Notes: generated from the letters alone by a model not told the origin. A stretch of DNA of 45,142 nt from Eubacteriales bacterium (GCA_030524135.1 JAUNHA010000018.1:1-45142); one strand, 5' to 3'; shown: positions 34,355-43,256, numbered from the stretch's first letter. Made by a program: numbers and translations.

Positions 34355-35671
34355 ATGGGATCATACGTAGCAAATACGGAAAAACAGCAGAAAGAGATGC
34401 TTGAGGCGCTGGGACTTTCCACACTCGATGAGCTGTTTTCCGAAATTCCCGGAGAGGTAAAGATCAAAGGGGGGCTTAACCTTCCGGAAGGGCTTTCCGA
34501 GATGGAGACGATCGGAAGGCTGCAGGAGATGGCGGATAAAAATAAAGTATTCCGCACGATGCTCCGCGGCGCGGGCGCATACCGCCATTACATTCCGTCG
34601 ATCGTAAAGAGCATTCCTGCAAAGGAGGAATTCCTGACAGCCTATACGCCTTACCAGGCGGAGATCAGCCAGGGAATCCTGCAGTCGATTTTTGAGTATC
34701 AGACCATGCTCTGCGAGCTGACCGGCATGGACGTATCCAATGCATGCGTTTATGACGGCGCAACGGCAGCGGCAGAGGCAGCGGCGATGTGCAGAGACAG
34801 AAAGAGAAGCGTCGTATATCTGTCGGCAACCTCACATCCGCAGGTCATCGAAGTGGTTAAGACCTACTGCTTCGGAAACGGCATGGAAGTAAAGATCGTG
34901 CCGGAAAAGGACGGACATACCGACAGGGACGCGCTCGCGGAAATGCTCAGCGCACAGGCTGCATGCTTCTATGTACAGCAGCCGAACTTCTATGGACAGA
35001 TCGAGGACTGCAGCGCGCTGTCAGAGCTGATACACGGCAGCGGCGCGAAGTTCATTATGGGGATCAACCCGATCGCGGCGGCGATTCTTCCGACGCCTGC
35101 AGAGTGCGGTGCGGATATCGCGGTTGGCGAGGGACAGCCGCTCGGCATGCCGCTCGGCTTCGGCGGACCGTACATGGGCTTTATGACGGCAAGCTCGTCC
35201 ATGGGAAGAAAGCTTCCGGGCAGAATCGTCGGCGAGACGACCGATGTGGACGGAAAGCGCGGGTATGTGCTGACGCTGCAGGCGAGGGAGCAGCACATCC
35301 GCAGAGAAAAGGCAAGCTCCAACATCTGCTCGAACGAGGCGCTCTGTGCCCTGACAGCCTCCGTTTATCTCGCGGCCATGGGCGCTGACGGATTAAAGGA
35401 TGCGGCGGTACAGTGCAGCTCAAAGGCGCATTATCTTGCAGAGCAGCTTTCCGTGGCGGGACTTCGCTGCAAATATGACGGTGAATTCTTCCACGAGTTT
35501 GTAACGACCGGTGAGAAGAAGGCAGCGGATATCCTTGCAGCACTGGAGAAGGAGGGTATCCTTGGCGGACTTCCGCTTTCGGAGCATGAGATCCTCTGGT
35601 GCGCGACGGAGCTTAACACAAAGAAAGAGCTCGACCGCACGGCTGAGATCGTTAAGGAGGTGAGAAGCTGA
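34355..35671 (+). CDS. gcvPA: Glycine decarboxylase subunit 1 (P protein, N-terminal half)
   Basis: 438-residue N-terminal half of the split P protein. The start at 34355 follows GGGAG. It shows the P-protein stretches FRGAGAYRHYIPSIV-like MLRGAGAYRHYIPSIVKSI, YTPYQAEISQGILQSIFEYQTM, and GEGQPLGMPLGFGGPYMGF. It forms the PLP-dependent decarboxylase with GcvPB and does not carry the PLP lysine itself. Its stop overlaps the gcvPB start (TGATG). Confidence 0.95.
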   Translation: MGSYVANTEKQQKEMLEALGLSTLDELFSEIPGEVKIKGGLNLPEGLSEMETIGRLQEMADKNKVFRTMLRGAGAYRHYIPSIVKSIPAKEEFLTAYTPYQAEISQGILQSIFEYQTMLCELTGMDVSNACVYDGATAAAEAAAMCRDRKRSVVYLSATSHPQVIEVVKTYCFGNGMEVKIVPEKDGHTDRDALAEMLSAQAACFYVQQPNFYGQIEDCSALSELIHGSGAKFIMGINPIAAAILPTPAECGADIAVGEGQPLGMPLGFGGPYMGFMTASSSMGRKLPGRIVGETTDVDGKRGYVLTLQAREQHIRREKASSNICSNEALCALTASVYLAAMGADGLKDAAVQCSSKAHYLAEQLSVAGLRCKYDGEFFHEFVTTGEKKAADILAALEKEGILGGLPLSEHEILWCATELNTKKELDRTAEIVKEVRS

Positions 35672-37116
35672 TGGAACTGATTTTTGAAAAAGGCGCTCAG
35701 GGAAGAAAGCTTTCTCTGCTCCCGAAGTGTGACGTACCGGAGAAAAAACCGGGATGCGAGAGACAGAAGGCGCTTCGTCTTCCGCAGCTCTCTGAAAATG
35801 AGGTGAGCCGCCACTATACGGCGCTCTCTAAGCGTGCGCACGGCGTCAACGACGGATTTTATCCGCTCGGCTCCTGCACGATGAAATATAACCCGAAGGT
35901 CAATGATGAGGCGGCAGGCCTCAAGGGATTTACCGATATCCATCCGCTCCAGCCGGAGCACACGGTGCAGGGAGCGCTCGAGCTTCTGAACCTCGCGGAG
36001 AAGAGCTTCTGCGAGATCACCGGCATGGATGCGATGAGCTTTGAGCCGGCAGCAGGCGCGCACGGCGAGTTTGCAGGTCTTCTTCTGATCAAGGCGTATC
36101 ACAAAAAGCGCGGAGACGAGAAGCGCACGAAGATCATCGTGCCGGATTCCGCACATGGCACGAACCCGGCAAGCGCGACGATGGCAGGCTACGAGGTTGT
36201 CAGCATTGCGTCCAGAGAGGACGGCTGTGTCGATCTTGAGGCGCTTAAGGCAGCAGTCGGAGAAGATACGGCAGGTCTGATGCTGACGAACCCGAACACG
36301 GTCGGTCTGTTCGATAAGAACATTCTCGAGATCACAAAGATCGTGCATGAGGCAGGCGGTCTCTGCTACTATGACGGCGCGAACCTGAACGCGGTCATGG
36401 GCGTGGTAAGACCGGGAGATATGGGATTTGACGTTATTCACTTAAATCTCCACAAGACCTTCTCCACACCGCACGGCGGCGGCGGTCCGGGAAGCGGACC
36501 GGTGGGCTGCAAGAATATCCTCGCTGAGTTCCTTCCGGGAGAGCAGACTTCACAGGATGGAGAGGAAAATTATCACCTCTTCAGACCGGAAAACAGCATC
36601 GGAAGACTGCGCATGTTCCACGGCAATTTCCTCGTAGTTGTACGGGCGCTCAGCTATGTGCTCACGCTCGGACGCGAGGGCGTTCCGGAGGCTGCTAAGA
36701 ACGCGGTGCTGAATGCAAATTATCTGAAGCATCTGTTAAAGGATGATTACCATATGGCATTTGACGGCCTCTGCATGCATGAGTTCGTTATGTCGCTCGA
36801 GGACCTTAAGAATGAGCTCGACGTATCCGCACTGGATATCGCAAAGGCACTGCTCGACTACGGCATCCATCCGCCGACAATGTACTTCCCGCTCATCGTT
36901 CACGAGGCGCTCATGATCGAGCCGACCGAGACGGAGCCGAAGGAAACGCTGGAAGAGGCGGCGCGCGTATTCAAACAGATCCTGAAGGATGCGAAGGCAA
37001 ATCCGCAGATGCTGCATGAGGCGCCGACCACGACGCCGGTGCGCAGACTGGATGAGGTCACCGCAGCGAGAAAGCCGGTGCTCCGCTATGCGTTTGCGGA
37101 GGCAACAGAGGAATGA
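35671..37116 (+). CDS. gcvPB: Glycine decarboxylase subunit 2 (P protein, C-terminal half)
   Basis: 481-residue PLP-carrying half. HLNLHKTFSTPHGGGGPGSGP contains the PLP lysine (262); GFYPLGSCTMKYNPK and SAHGTNPASA are also diagnostic. It releases carbon dioxide from glycine and passes the aminomethyl group to GcvH. It overlaps gcvPA by one base and lplA by four. Confidence 0.96.
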   Translation: MELIFEKGAQGRKLSLLPKCDVPEKKPGCERQKALRLPQLSENEVSRHYTALSKRAHGVNDGFYPLGSCTMKYNPKVNDEAAGLKGFTDIHPLQPEHTVQGALELLNLAEKSFCEITGMDAMSFEPAAGAHGEFAGLLLIKAYHKKRGDEKRTKIIVPDSAHGTNPASATMAGYEVVSIASREDGCVDLEALKAAVGEDTAGLMLTNPNTVGLFDKNILEITKIVHEAGGLCYYDGANLNAVMGVVRPGDMGFDVIHLNLHKTFSTPHGGGGPGSGPVGCKNILAEFLPGEQTSQDGEENYHLFRPENSIGRLRMFHGNFLVVVRALSYVLTLGREGVPEAAKNAVLNANYLKHLLKDDYHMAFDGLCMHEFVMSLEDLKNELDVSALDIAKALLDYGIHPPTMYFPLIVHEALMIEPTETEPKETLEEAARVFKQILKDAKANPQMLHEAPTTTPVRRLDEVTAARKPVLRYAFAEATEE

Positions 37117-38108
37117 TCGACAGCTTGTGGTACATCGAGGCGGAGGATACCTGGCCTTACCGGAATCTGGCGCTGGAGGAATATCTGACGTTGCATACGG
37201 AGCCGGGGGAGTGCATTCTCTACCTGTGGCAGAACCGTCACACGGTCGTGATCGGGAAGAATCAGGACTGCTGGAAGGAGTGCAAGGTCAATTTCCTCGA
37301 GGAAGAGGGCGGATATCTCGTCCGCAGGCTCTCCGGCGGCGGCGCGGTGTTCCACGATCTCGGAAATCTGAATTTCACCTTCTGCGTCCGTAAAGAGGAC
37401 TACGACCTCGGACGGCAGACGGCAGTGATCCTGGAGGCGGTAAAGCTCCTGGGCATCCATGCGGAGCGGACCGGCAGGAATGACATCACCGTGGACGGCA
37501 GGAAATTTTCCGGCAATGCCTTCTACGAATCCAACGGCTTCTGCTATCACCACGGGACGCTGCTCGTAAATGTGGATACGACCGCGATGTCGCGTTACTT
37601 AAATCCGGACAAGGAAAAGCTGCGCTCAAAGGGCGTGGATTCGGTGAAATCACGTGTCGCAAATCTCTGTGAGTTCGTGCCGGACCTCACGATCGATGCT
37701 CTGAAAGCGGCGCTTCGGGAAGCATTTTCCAGGGTATACGGACATGAGGTGAAGGACCTCCCCGCGGAGCGTGTGGATGAGGCGGCAGTATCAGCCAGAG
37801 AGGCATACTTTGCTTCTCCCGAATGGAAATACGGCCGCAGGATTCCGTTCGAATATGAAATGTCCCGCCGTTTTCCATGGGGCAATATCGTACTCCGCTT
37901 CCATGTAAATGAAGGTGTGATACAGGAGATCAGCGCATACTCCGATGCGATGGACGAGGCATTTGTCTCGATGATCCCGGAGGCGCTTACCGGAAAGCCT
38001 TATCAGGAAGAGGCGATCTTAAATGCCGTTGCGGCGCTTCCCTGCGAAAGCGAAGTGACAGAGCGGATCAGCGGCGACATCAGAGCGCTCATACATGAGG
38101 CGCTTTAA
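37113..38108 (+). CDS. lplA: Lipoate-protein ligase A
   Basis: Activates free lipoate with ATP and attaches it to lipoyl domains, here presumably GcvH. 331 residues, including the C-terminal accessory domain. Motifs: RRLSGGGAVFHD (71-82), TGRNDITVDGRKFSGNAF and LRSKGVDSVKSRVANL. The four-base overlap with gcvPB ties it to the cleavage system. No lipoyl synthase is in the window, suggesting reliance on scavenged lipoate (inference). Confidence 0.94.
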   Translation: MIDSLWYIEAEDTWPYRNLALEEYLTLHTEPGECILYLWQNRHTVVIGKNQDCWKECKVNFLEEEGGYLVRRLSGGGAVFHDLGNLNFTFCVRKEDYDLGRQTAVILEAVKLLGIHAERTGRNDITVDGRKFSGNAFYESNGFCYHHGTLLVNVDTTAMSRYLNPDKEKLRSKGVDSVKSRVANLCEFVPDLTIDALKAALREAFSRVYGHEVKDLPAERVDEAAVSAREAYFASPEWKYGRRIPFEYEMSRRFPWGNIVLRFHVNEGVIQEISAYSDAMDEAFVSMIPEALTGKPYQEEAILNAVAALPCESEVTERISGDIRALIHEAL

Positions 38109-38125
38109 AGGAAAGAGAAAAACAA

Positions 38126-39541
38126 ATGGAAAGAGAATTTGATCTGATCGTGATCGGCGCGGGTCCCGGCGGCTATGTGGCGGCGATCAAGGCGGCAAAG
38201 CTCGGTATGCGTGTCGCCGTATTGGAAAACAGAGAGCCGGGCGGCACCTGCCTCAACAGAGGCTGCATTCCGGCAAAGGCGATGCTGCACGCATCCGGGC
38301 TGTACCGCGAGATGAAGGAAGCGGAGCGCTTTGGCATCTTTGCGGAAAACGTGAGCTTTGACTATGGAAAGATCCTTGCATATAAGGAGGCGACATCCGC
38401 ACAGCTGCGGGAAGGTGTTGCACAGCTCATCAAGGCGAACGGCGCGGAGCTGATCTATGGAACCGGAACCATTGTCTCAAAGGGCGTGGTAAAGGCGGTG
38501 ACGAAGGATGGAGAAGAGTTGCTGAAGGCGAAGAACATCCTGATCGCAACCGGCTCCAGGCCGCTGCGTCTGCCGATTCCGGGCATTGAACTGCCGGGTG
38601 TTGTGACGAGCGACGAGCTCTTCCAGCTTACAGAAGCGCCGGAGAGGCTGCTCATCATCGGCGGCGGCGTGATCGGCGTGGAATTTGCGACGGTATTTTC
38701 CGCACTCGGCACGAAGGTCACGATCGTGGAGGCGCTTCCGCGCATTCTCGCAAACCTCGATAAGGACTTTGCACAGAACCTGAAGCTGATCCTCAAAAAG
38801 CGCGGTGTGGAGATTGTAACGGGCGCGCGTGTGAAATCGCTGTCTGCGGCGGAGACTGGCGGAGCAGGCGGACTGGTCTGCACCTTTGAAGAAAAGGAAG
38901 AGGAAAAGCAGGTCAGCGCGCAGTATGTGCTGTCTGCAGTCGGACGCGTACCGGAGACCGCGGGGCTGTTCGGAGAAGGCTTCAGCCTGTCCATGGAACG
39001 CGGACGCATTCTCGTAGATGAGAACTATCAGACCTCGGAGGAGGGCATCTATGCGATCGGAGACGTAACGGGCGGTATCCAGCTTGCGCATGCGGCGAGC
39101 GCGCAGGGCGTCGTAGTGGCGGAAAGCCTTGCAGGGCATATGCCGAGTGTCAGAACCGACCTCGTGCCGAGCTGCGTATATACGGAGCCGGAGATCGCAA
39201 GCATCGGCATCAATGAGGGCGAAGCGAAGGAGCAGGGGATTGAAGTGTCCTGCGGAAAGTTCATGATGGGCGCGAACGGAAAGTCACTGATCTCGAAGGA
39301 GGAGCGCGGCTTTATCAAGGTCATCGCGGATGCGAAGACCGGACGCGTACTTGGCGCGCAGATGATGTGCGCGAGGGCGACAGATATGATCGGCGAGTTC
39401 GGCACTGCGATCGCAAATGAACTCACCGTCGGCGACATGCTGCTCGCGATGCGCGCGCACCCGACCTACAACGAGGCGGTCGGCGAGGCGCTCGAGGAGC
39501 TTGCGGGCGGATCGATCCACAGCATGCCGCGGAAGAAGTAA
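38126..39541 (+). CDS. lpdA: Dihydrolipoyl dehydrogenase (L protein)
   Basis: FAD enzyme of 471 residues reoxidising dihydrolipoyl-GcvH with NAD. FAD motif GAGPGGYVAA (11-20), redox disulfide C42-LNRG-C47, NAD motif IGGGVIGVE, GDVTGGIQLAHAA and C-terminal HPTYNEAVGEALEEL with the His-Glu pair are intact. Completes the operon. Confidence 0.96.
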   Translation: MEREFDLIVIGAGPGGYVAAIKAAKLGMRVAVLENREPGGTCLNRGCIPAKAMLHASGLYREMKEAERFGIFAENVSFDYGKILAYKEATSAQLREGVAQLIKANGAELIYGTGTIVSKGVVKAVTKDGEELLKAKNILIATGSRPLRLPIPGIELPGVVTSDELFQLTEAPERLLIIGGGVIGVEFATVFSALGTKVTIVEALPRILANLDKDFAQNLKLILKKRGVEIVTGARVKSLSAAETGGAGGLVCTFEEKEEEKQVSAQYVLSAVGRVPETAGLFGEGFSLSMERGRILVDENYQTSEEGIYAIGDVTGGIQLAHAASAQGVVVAESLAGHMPSVRTDLVPSCVYTEPEIASIGINEGEAKEQGIEVSCGKFMMGANGKSLISKEERGFIKVIADAKTGRVLGAQMMCARATDMIGEFGTAIANELTVGDMLLAMRAHPTYNEAVGEALEELAGGSIHSMPRKK

Positions 39542-39581
39542 GCAACAGAAACAATAAAAATGAATACATATTAGCGAAACG

Positions 39582-39643
39582 AAAAGCCCGGACCGGGAAT
39601 TCTGACAAAGGAAGCTGTCAGGAGGACGGTGGCGGGCTTTTTT
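39582..39643 (+). terminator. Branched terminator of the glycine-cleavage operon
   Basis: AAAAGCCCG (39582-39590) pairs with CGGGCTTTT (39633-39641), followed by more T. The interior contains a second hairpin, CTGACA/TGTCAG (39602-39607 and 39616-39621). Confidence 0.85.
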
Positions 39644-39668
39644 GGTGTATGAAAAAATGTGAGTTATA

Positions 39669-39770
39669 GGACAAAACGTGTTGGTACGAGACCGCTAAAA
39701 ACGTTGTGCAGTCATCGTTTTTAGCAGTTATATCTTTTTCGAAGAAGATACAGGTGGACAAAATGTGCTG
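39669..39770. repeat. Hairpins between imperfect direct repeats
   Basis: GGACAAAACGTGTTGG (39669-39684) and GGACAAAATGTGCTGA (39756-39771) agree at 13 of 16 bases. Between them lie a perfect inverted repeat, GCTAAAAACG/CGTTTTTAGC (39694-39703, 39716-39725), and a near-perfect 20-base palindrome (39731-39750). No coding frame. It may be a small non-autonomous element remnant. Confidence 0.5.
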
Positions 39771-39800
39771 ATTTTAATTGTTATTATTTAGTTGTTATTA

Positions 39801-40097
39801 TTATCTAAGCCAGCACATGGAATACTCTGTCTCACCGGTGGTCTTATCAGTGGATTTTTGTACGATTTCAAAGCCTTCCCGCTGATAGAAATTTATTGCG
39901 CGTGAATTTTTCTCATAGACATGCAGGGAGAGCTGCGAGCGTACTTCTTCAAAATGTGTCTACCAGTACGCTGCCGGGATGAAGGAATGCGCCTCGAGGT
40001 TAACAGTAAGCCAGATGTCAGCGATCCGGTCTGTATCTGCCGGGAGTGCTCTGCGGATGTGCGGGGCAGTGAATGATAAATTTGAAGCCTGGTTCAT
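39801..40097 (-). pseudogene. GNAT N-acetyltransferase remnant
   Basis: Found by translating the minus strand by hand. From ATG 40097 (preceded by GGAAGA) the frame reads a GNAT-like start (DTDRIADIWLTVNLEAHSFI, PAAYW) and then meets a TAG at 39960-39962. The same frame continues with THFEEV, then a typical GNAT end (LHVYEKNSRAINFYQREGFE followed by ETEYSMCW) to TAA at 39801. About 60 central residues, including the acetyl-CoA loop, are missing between the two parts. Both a nonsense change and an internal deletion show it is non-functional. Confidence 0.82.
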
Positions 40098-40279
40098 GTT
40101 GGAATCTTCCTGTATTTTCTTAAATTGTCCATATTTTATGATCTATTCCAATATCTGACGCCGGGGTAGCCTGTTTTGCAAGCCATTTTATGGTATGATA
40201 AAGACTGAGAGAAAAGAGGCGGAAACCGGGATAAACCGGTCGAAACCCAGAAGAAAACCGGGCGCGGTTTATGGACGGT

Positions 40280-40834
40280 TTATGCTTCGCCCGACAGATG
40301 GACGATCTTTGGTTCGTGATGTACTGCCGGCAGAAACTTCTCAAAGACATCCGCTGTTTTCAGCTTAAGGCTGGAGGTGTTGATACACGGATGACAGCCG
40401 AAGTATTCGTCGGCAAGGACATCTTCGTCAACGAGGAGCTGGACTTCATTGTCCGTATCGTTCATAAGGCCCATGACGCTGACGGAACCGGGTGTGATGT
40501 CGAGGAGCCGGAGCATCTCTTCCGGCGGCGCGAAGGAAAGCCTTGCGGAATTGATCTGCGCGGAAAGCTCCTTTGTCTTGAAGGGCTTATCGCCGGGCAT
40601 CATCAGGAGATAGAACTGTGTCTTCTGACGATTGCAGAGAAACAGATTTTTGCAGATCAGGACGCCGAGTACCGCATCGATGTCAAAGCAGGCCTCCATG
40701 GTCTCGGCGGCTTCATGATCCGTGCGTTCATAATCAATGCCGAGCGAATCGAGCAGGTCATAGGTGCGGATCTCCTTATCGAGGCGACCGGTCGTATCAG
40801 CCGGTCTTCCGTGAAATAATTGCAGTTCTACCAT
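40280..40834 (-). CDS. Prolyl-tRNA deacylase / YbaK-EbsC domain protein (ProX/PrdX type)
   Basis: A 184-residue free-standing editing domain that hydrolyses mischarged tRNA(Pro), typically Ala-tRNA(Pro) in the PrdX group. Seen: YDLLDSLGIDYERTDHEAAETMEAC, CKNLFLCNRQKTQFYLLMMPGDKPFKTKELSAQI, ITPGSVSVMGLMND and a C-terminal FGCHPCINTSSLKL stretch, all typical of the family. The start at 40834 has AGGAGGG upstream. Single gene with a near-consensus promoter. Confidence 0.9.
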   Translation of the reverse strand: MVELQLFHGRPADTTGRLDKEIRTYDLLDSLGIDYERTDHEAAETMEACFDIDAVLGVLICKNLFLCNRQKTQFYLLMMPGDKPFKTKELSAQINSARLSFAPPEEMLRLLDITPGSVSVMGLMNDTDNEVQLLVDEDVLADEYFGCHPCINTSSLKLKTADVFEKFLPAVHHEPKIVHLSGEA

Positions 40835-40868
40835 AAGTATCCCTCCTGAAGCGAAGTTTATAAGCGGG

Positions 40869-40897
40869 AGTATAGCGGTGTGAAGGGGAAAAGTCAA
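40869..40897 (-). promoter_or_regulatory. Promoter of the prolyl-tRNA deacylase gene
   Basis: On the minus strand: TTGACT, 17 bases, TATACT. It starts about 35 bases before the gene. Confidence 0.8.
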
Positions 40898-41018
40898 GGT
40901 GGGTGAAGACTGGGGATACCACTATGACGTAAAAATATAGCAGGATAGGAGGAACCCCATAGGGGAATACCTACATGCACTGAAAAACAGTGCGGGAAAA
41001 AGGAAAAGGAGAAATGAT

Positions 41019-41300
41019 ATGCAGGTGATGGAGATACTGGAAATATTGAAGGAAAGAGCGAGACAGGATGAAGCACTCCGCGGGCGGCTGCTTGCAACGG
41101 CGGGGGCGTCTGCTCCGATTACCGCGTTCTGCAGCATCGCAAGGGAGCTTGGATATCCGCTATATGAGATGGATCTGATCGGTGCAGGTGAGGAGTTCTA
41201 TGCAGAGATCAAGCGCAGTACGAATGGTGGCGGAGAAAATTCGCCGAAGCTCGAAGGGGAAGATGATCTGTATGCGCTGTTTATGGCGGAGATTGGATAG
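41019..41300 (+). CDS. Small Nif11-like helical protein
   Basis: 93 residues. The N-terminal 60 resemble a Nif11 domain: an amphipathic helix with DEAL, then ITAFCSIARELGYPLYEMDLIGAGEEF. A double/triple glycine (residues 70-72) is followed by ENSPKLEGEDDLYALFMAEIG. Nif11 domains serve as leaders of some ribosomal peptides, and GG can be a cleavage site, but no modifying enzyme or peptidase gene is nearby. The tail looks acidic rather than Cys/Thr-rich. RBS AAGGAG seven bases upstream. Two small hairpins (CCCC-ATA-GGGG near 40955; GCACTG/CAGTGC near 40976-40992) lie in the leader. Function unknown. Confidence 0.7.
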   Translation: MQVMEILEILKERARQDEALRGRLLATAGASAPITAFCSIARELGYPLYEMDLIGAGEEFYAEIKRSTNGGGENSPKLEGEDDLYALFMAEIG

Positions 41301-41340
41301 AGAAATATTAGATGGCTTTTAAAAAGAGGGGCGAAGCAGT

Positions 41341-42351
41341 ATGCCGTTAAAGATTGTTCGAAATGATATAACAAAAATGAAAGTGGATGCTATTGTTAAT
41401 GCAGCAAATAAATCGCTGCTTGGCGATGGCGGTGTGGACGGATGTATTCACCGGGCAGCGGGACCGGAGCTTCTTGAGGAATGCAGAACGCTGCATGGAT
41501 GTGAGACTGGAAAGGCTAAAATTACAAAAGCATATCATCTGCCCTGCCGATATGTGATCCACGCAGTCGGTCCGGTGTGGCAGGGAGGACAGAGCGGTGA
41601 GAAAGCGTTACTGTCGTCCTGTTATCAGTCAGCGCTTGAACTTGCAAAGGAATATAAATGTGAAACCGTGGCATTTCCTCTGATTTCTTCCGGGATCTAT
41701 GGCTATCCAAAGGATCAGGCATTAAAGATCGCGGTAGATGCGATCAGTTCATTCCTTTTAGAAAATGACATGATGGTTTACATTGTCATTTTCGACCGTA
41801 AGGCATTTCAAATCAGTAACAAACTCTTTTCAGATATTGCTTCATATATTGATGATCGATATGCAGAGGAGCATTCGGATGATCTGCGGGAGCGCCAGCG
41901 TCGATTGCGTGTGGAGGAAATCTGCCCAGCACCCAGGCCTAAGCTGAAATCAGCAACACCGACAGTTTTGTGTTCTAATGCTTCATCACTGGAGAAGGCA
42001 TTGGAAGAGATAGATGAGAGCTTTTCGGAAATGCTGATGCGTAAAATAGATGAAGCTGGAATGACTGATGCGCAGTGTTATAAGAAAGCAAATATAGATC
42101 GAAAACTGTTTTCAAAGATCCGTTCTGATAAGTTTTATAAGCCGTCCAAATCTACGGTTCTGGCATTTGCGCTTGCTTTGGAACTTTCGCTCGATGAAAT
42201 GAAGGATATGCTGATGAAGGCGGGGTTTGCACTGTCCCATTCCAATAAATTTGACATCATCGTGGAATATTTTGTGGAGCATGGCAATTATAATATTTTT
42301 GAAATCAACGAAGTATTGTTCGCCTTTGATCAAAATCTGATTGGAGGGTAA
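41341..42351 (+). CDS. Macrodomain protein with C-terminal HTH-like helical domain
   Basis: 336 residues. Residues 1-175 form a MacroD-type macrodomain: [20 protein letters not shown] with Asn23 and Asp33 in the catalytic positions, and the SSGIYGYP loop (116-123). Such domains remove ADP-ribose from proteins or O-acetyl-ADP-ribose. A charged linker (about 176-220) leads to an all-helical domain (about 222-336) with an XRE-like pattern ([42 protein letters not shown]) and a conserved-looking [24 protein letters not shown] end. Nucleic-acid binding by the tail is inferred. The VWA gene and McrBC lie nearby. RBS AGAGGGG. Confidence 0.85.
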   Translation: MPLKIVRNDITKMKVDAIVNAANKSLLGDGGVDGCIHRAAGPELLEECRTLHGCETGKAKITKAYHLPCRYVIHAVGPVWQGGQSGEKALLSSCYQSALELAKEYKCETVAFPLISSGIYGYPKDQALKIAVDAISSFLLENDMMVYIVIFDRKAFQISNKLFSDIASYIDDRYAEEHSDDLRERQRRLRVEEICPAPRPKLKSATPTVLCSNASSLEKALEEIDESFSEMLMRKIDEAGMTDAQCYKKANIDRKLFSKIRSDKFYKPSKSTVLAFALALELSLDEMKDMLMKAGFALSHSNKFDIIVEYFVEHGNYNIFEINEVLFAFDQNLIGG

Positions 42352-42404
42352 TGGATATCGCAAAACGCAGGCTTTTTCTGCGGAGCATAGCATATATCAC
42401 ATAT

Positions 42405-42421
42405 GTCGCCTTCCAGGCGAC
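42405..42421 (+). other. Small hairpin after the macrodomain gene
   Basis: GTCGCC and GGCGAC around TTCCA; no T-run. Confidence 0.45.
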
Positions 42422-42448
42422 CATTCTCATAAAGAAAATTGATATAGT

Positions 42449-42484
42449 ATGGCTGTAAGGTAAAACACCGGACAGCCATTTTTC
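42449..42484 (+). terminator. Terminator or attenuator before the VWA gene
   Basis: ATGGCTGT (42449-42456) pairs with ACAGCCAT (42472-42479), followed by TTTTTC. It ends only about 20 bases before the VWA start, and the VWA ribosome site follows immediately, so partial read-through is likely needed or a promoter lies inside it. Confidence 0.75.
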
Positions 42485-42503
42485 TATGAGGAGGTTGAAT
42501 GCT

Positions 42504-43151
42504 ATGAAAAACAATTTGACAGAAGTGGTTTTTATTTTAGATCGAAGCGGTTCTATGAGCGGGCTGGAGCAGGACACGATTGGCGGTTTTAATTCCATGA
42601 TTAAAAAGCAGAAAAATCAGGAAGGGGAGGCTTTGATATCGACAGTGCTTTTTGATCATGTAACAGAAGTGCTGCACGACAGGGTTCGAGTACAGGATAT
42701 TGCTCCGCTTACGGATCAGGATTATACCGTACGCGGGTGTACGGCGTTGCTGGATGCAATCGGAGGAGCGATCCATCACATTGGAAACATTCACAAATAT
42801 GCCCGTCCTGAGGATGTGCCGGAGCATACAATATTTGTCATTACGACAGATGGTATGGAGAATGCAAGCCACCGTTACAGCAAAGAAAAAGTGAAGCAGA
42901 TGATTGAACGGCAGAAGTCGAAATATGGCTGGGAATTTCTGTTTTTAGGGGCGAATATAGACGCGGTGGAAACCGCAGGCGGTCTTGGAATAGCAGCAAA
43001 CCGTGCTGTTAATTTTCATAATGACAGCGAAGGAACTGCACTTAACTATGAAGTGCTCAGTGAGGCGATTGCGTCCGTCAGGTGTAATGCGTCTCTGGGA
43101 GAAAACTGGAAGAAACGGATTGATGAGGACTATAGGAAGCGGGGGAATTAA
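42504..43151 (+). CDS. VWA-domain protein (TerY-like)
   Basis: A 215-residue protein that is essentially a single von Willebrand A domain, cytoplasmic (no signal or membrane segment). A complete MIDAS is visible: DRSGSM near the start (DxSxS), GCTALLDAIG (Thr) and TTDGMENAS (Asp). The length and GLEQDTIGGFN start resemble TerY-type VWA proteins of stress and defence operons. RBS GAGGAGG nine bases before ATG 42504; ATG 42486 precedes that site and is rejected. The partner is unknown; it may act with the macrodomain protein upstream. Confidence 0.86.
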   Translation: MKNNLTEVVFILDRSGSMSGLEQDTIGGFNSMIKKQKNQEGEALISTVLFDHVTEVLHDRVRVQDIAPLTDQDYTVRGCTALLDAIGGAIHHIGNIHKYARPEDVPEHTIFVITTDGMENASHRYSKEKVKQMIERQKSKYGWEFLFLGANIDAVETAGGLGIAANRAVNFHNDSEGTALNYEVLSEAIASVRCNASLGENWKKRIDEDYRKRGN

Positions 43152-43191
43152 TGGCAGCAGGGTGCGAGCAATGGGGGCTTTAAATAGTGCT

Positions 43192-43231
43192 GAAAAGAAA
43201 AATGGAGCCAAAGTGGTTCCATTTTCTTTTC
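43192..43231. terminator. Bidirectional terminator between VWA and mcrC genes
   Basis: 43192-43209 (GAAAAGAAAAATGGAGCC) pairs with 43215-43231 (GGTTCCATTTTCTTTTC) with minor mismatches. The T-rich right arm and A-rich left arm serve both converging genes. Confidence 0.72.
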
Positions 43232-43256
43232 ATAATATCTTCGTCGGCGTTTTCTT

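Noticed and set aside
35431-36441. Open frame of 336 codons on the minus strand opposite gcvPA/gcvPB
   Set aside because: It spans the junction of two certain genes and shows no domain; a codon-bias artefact.
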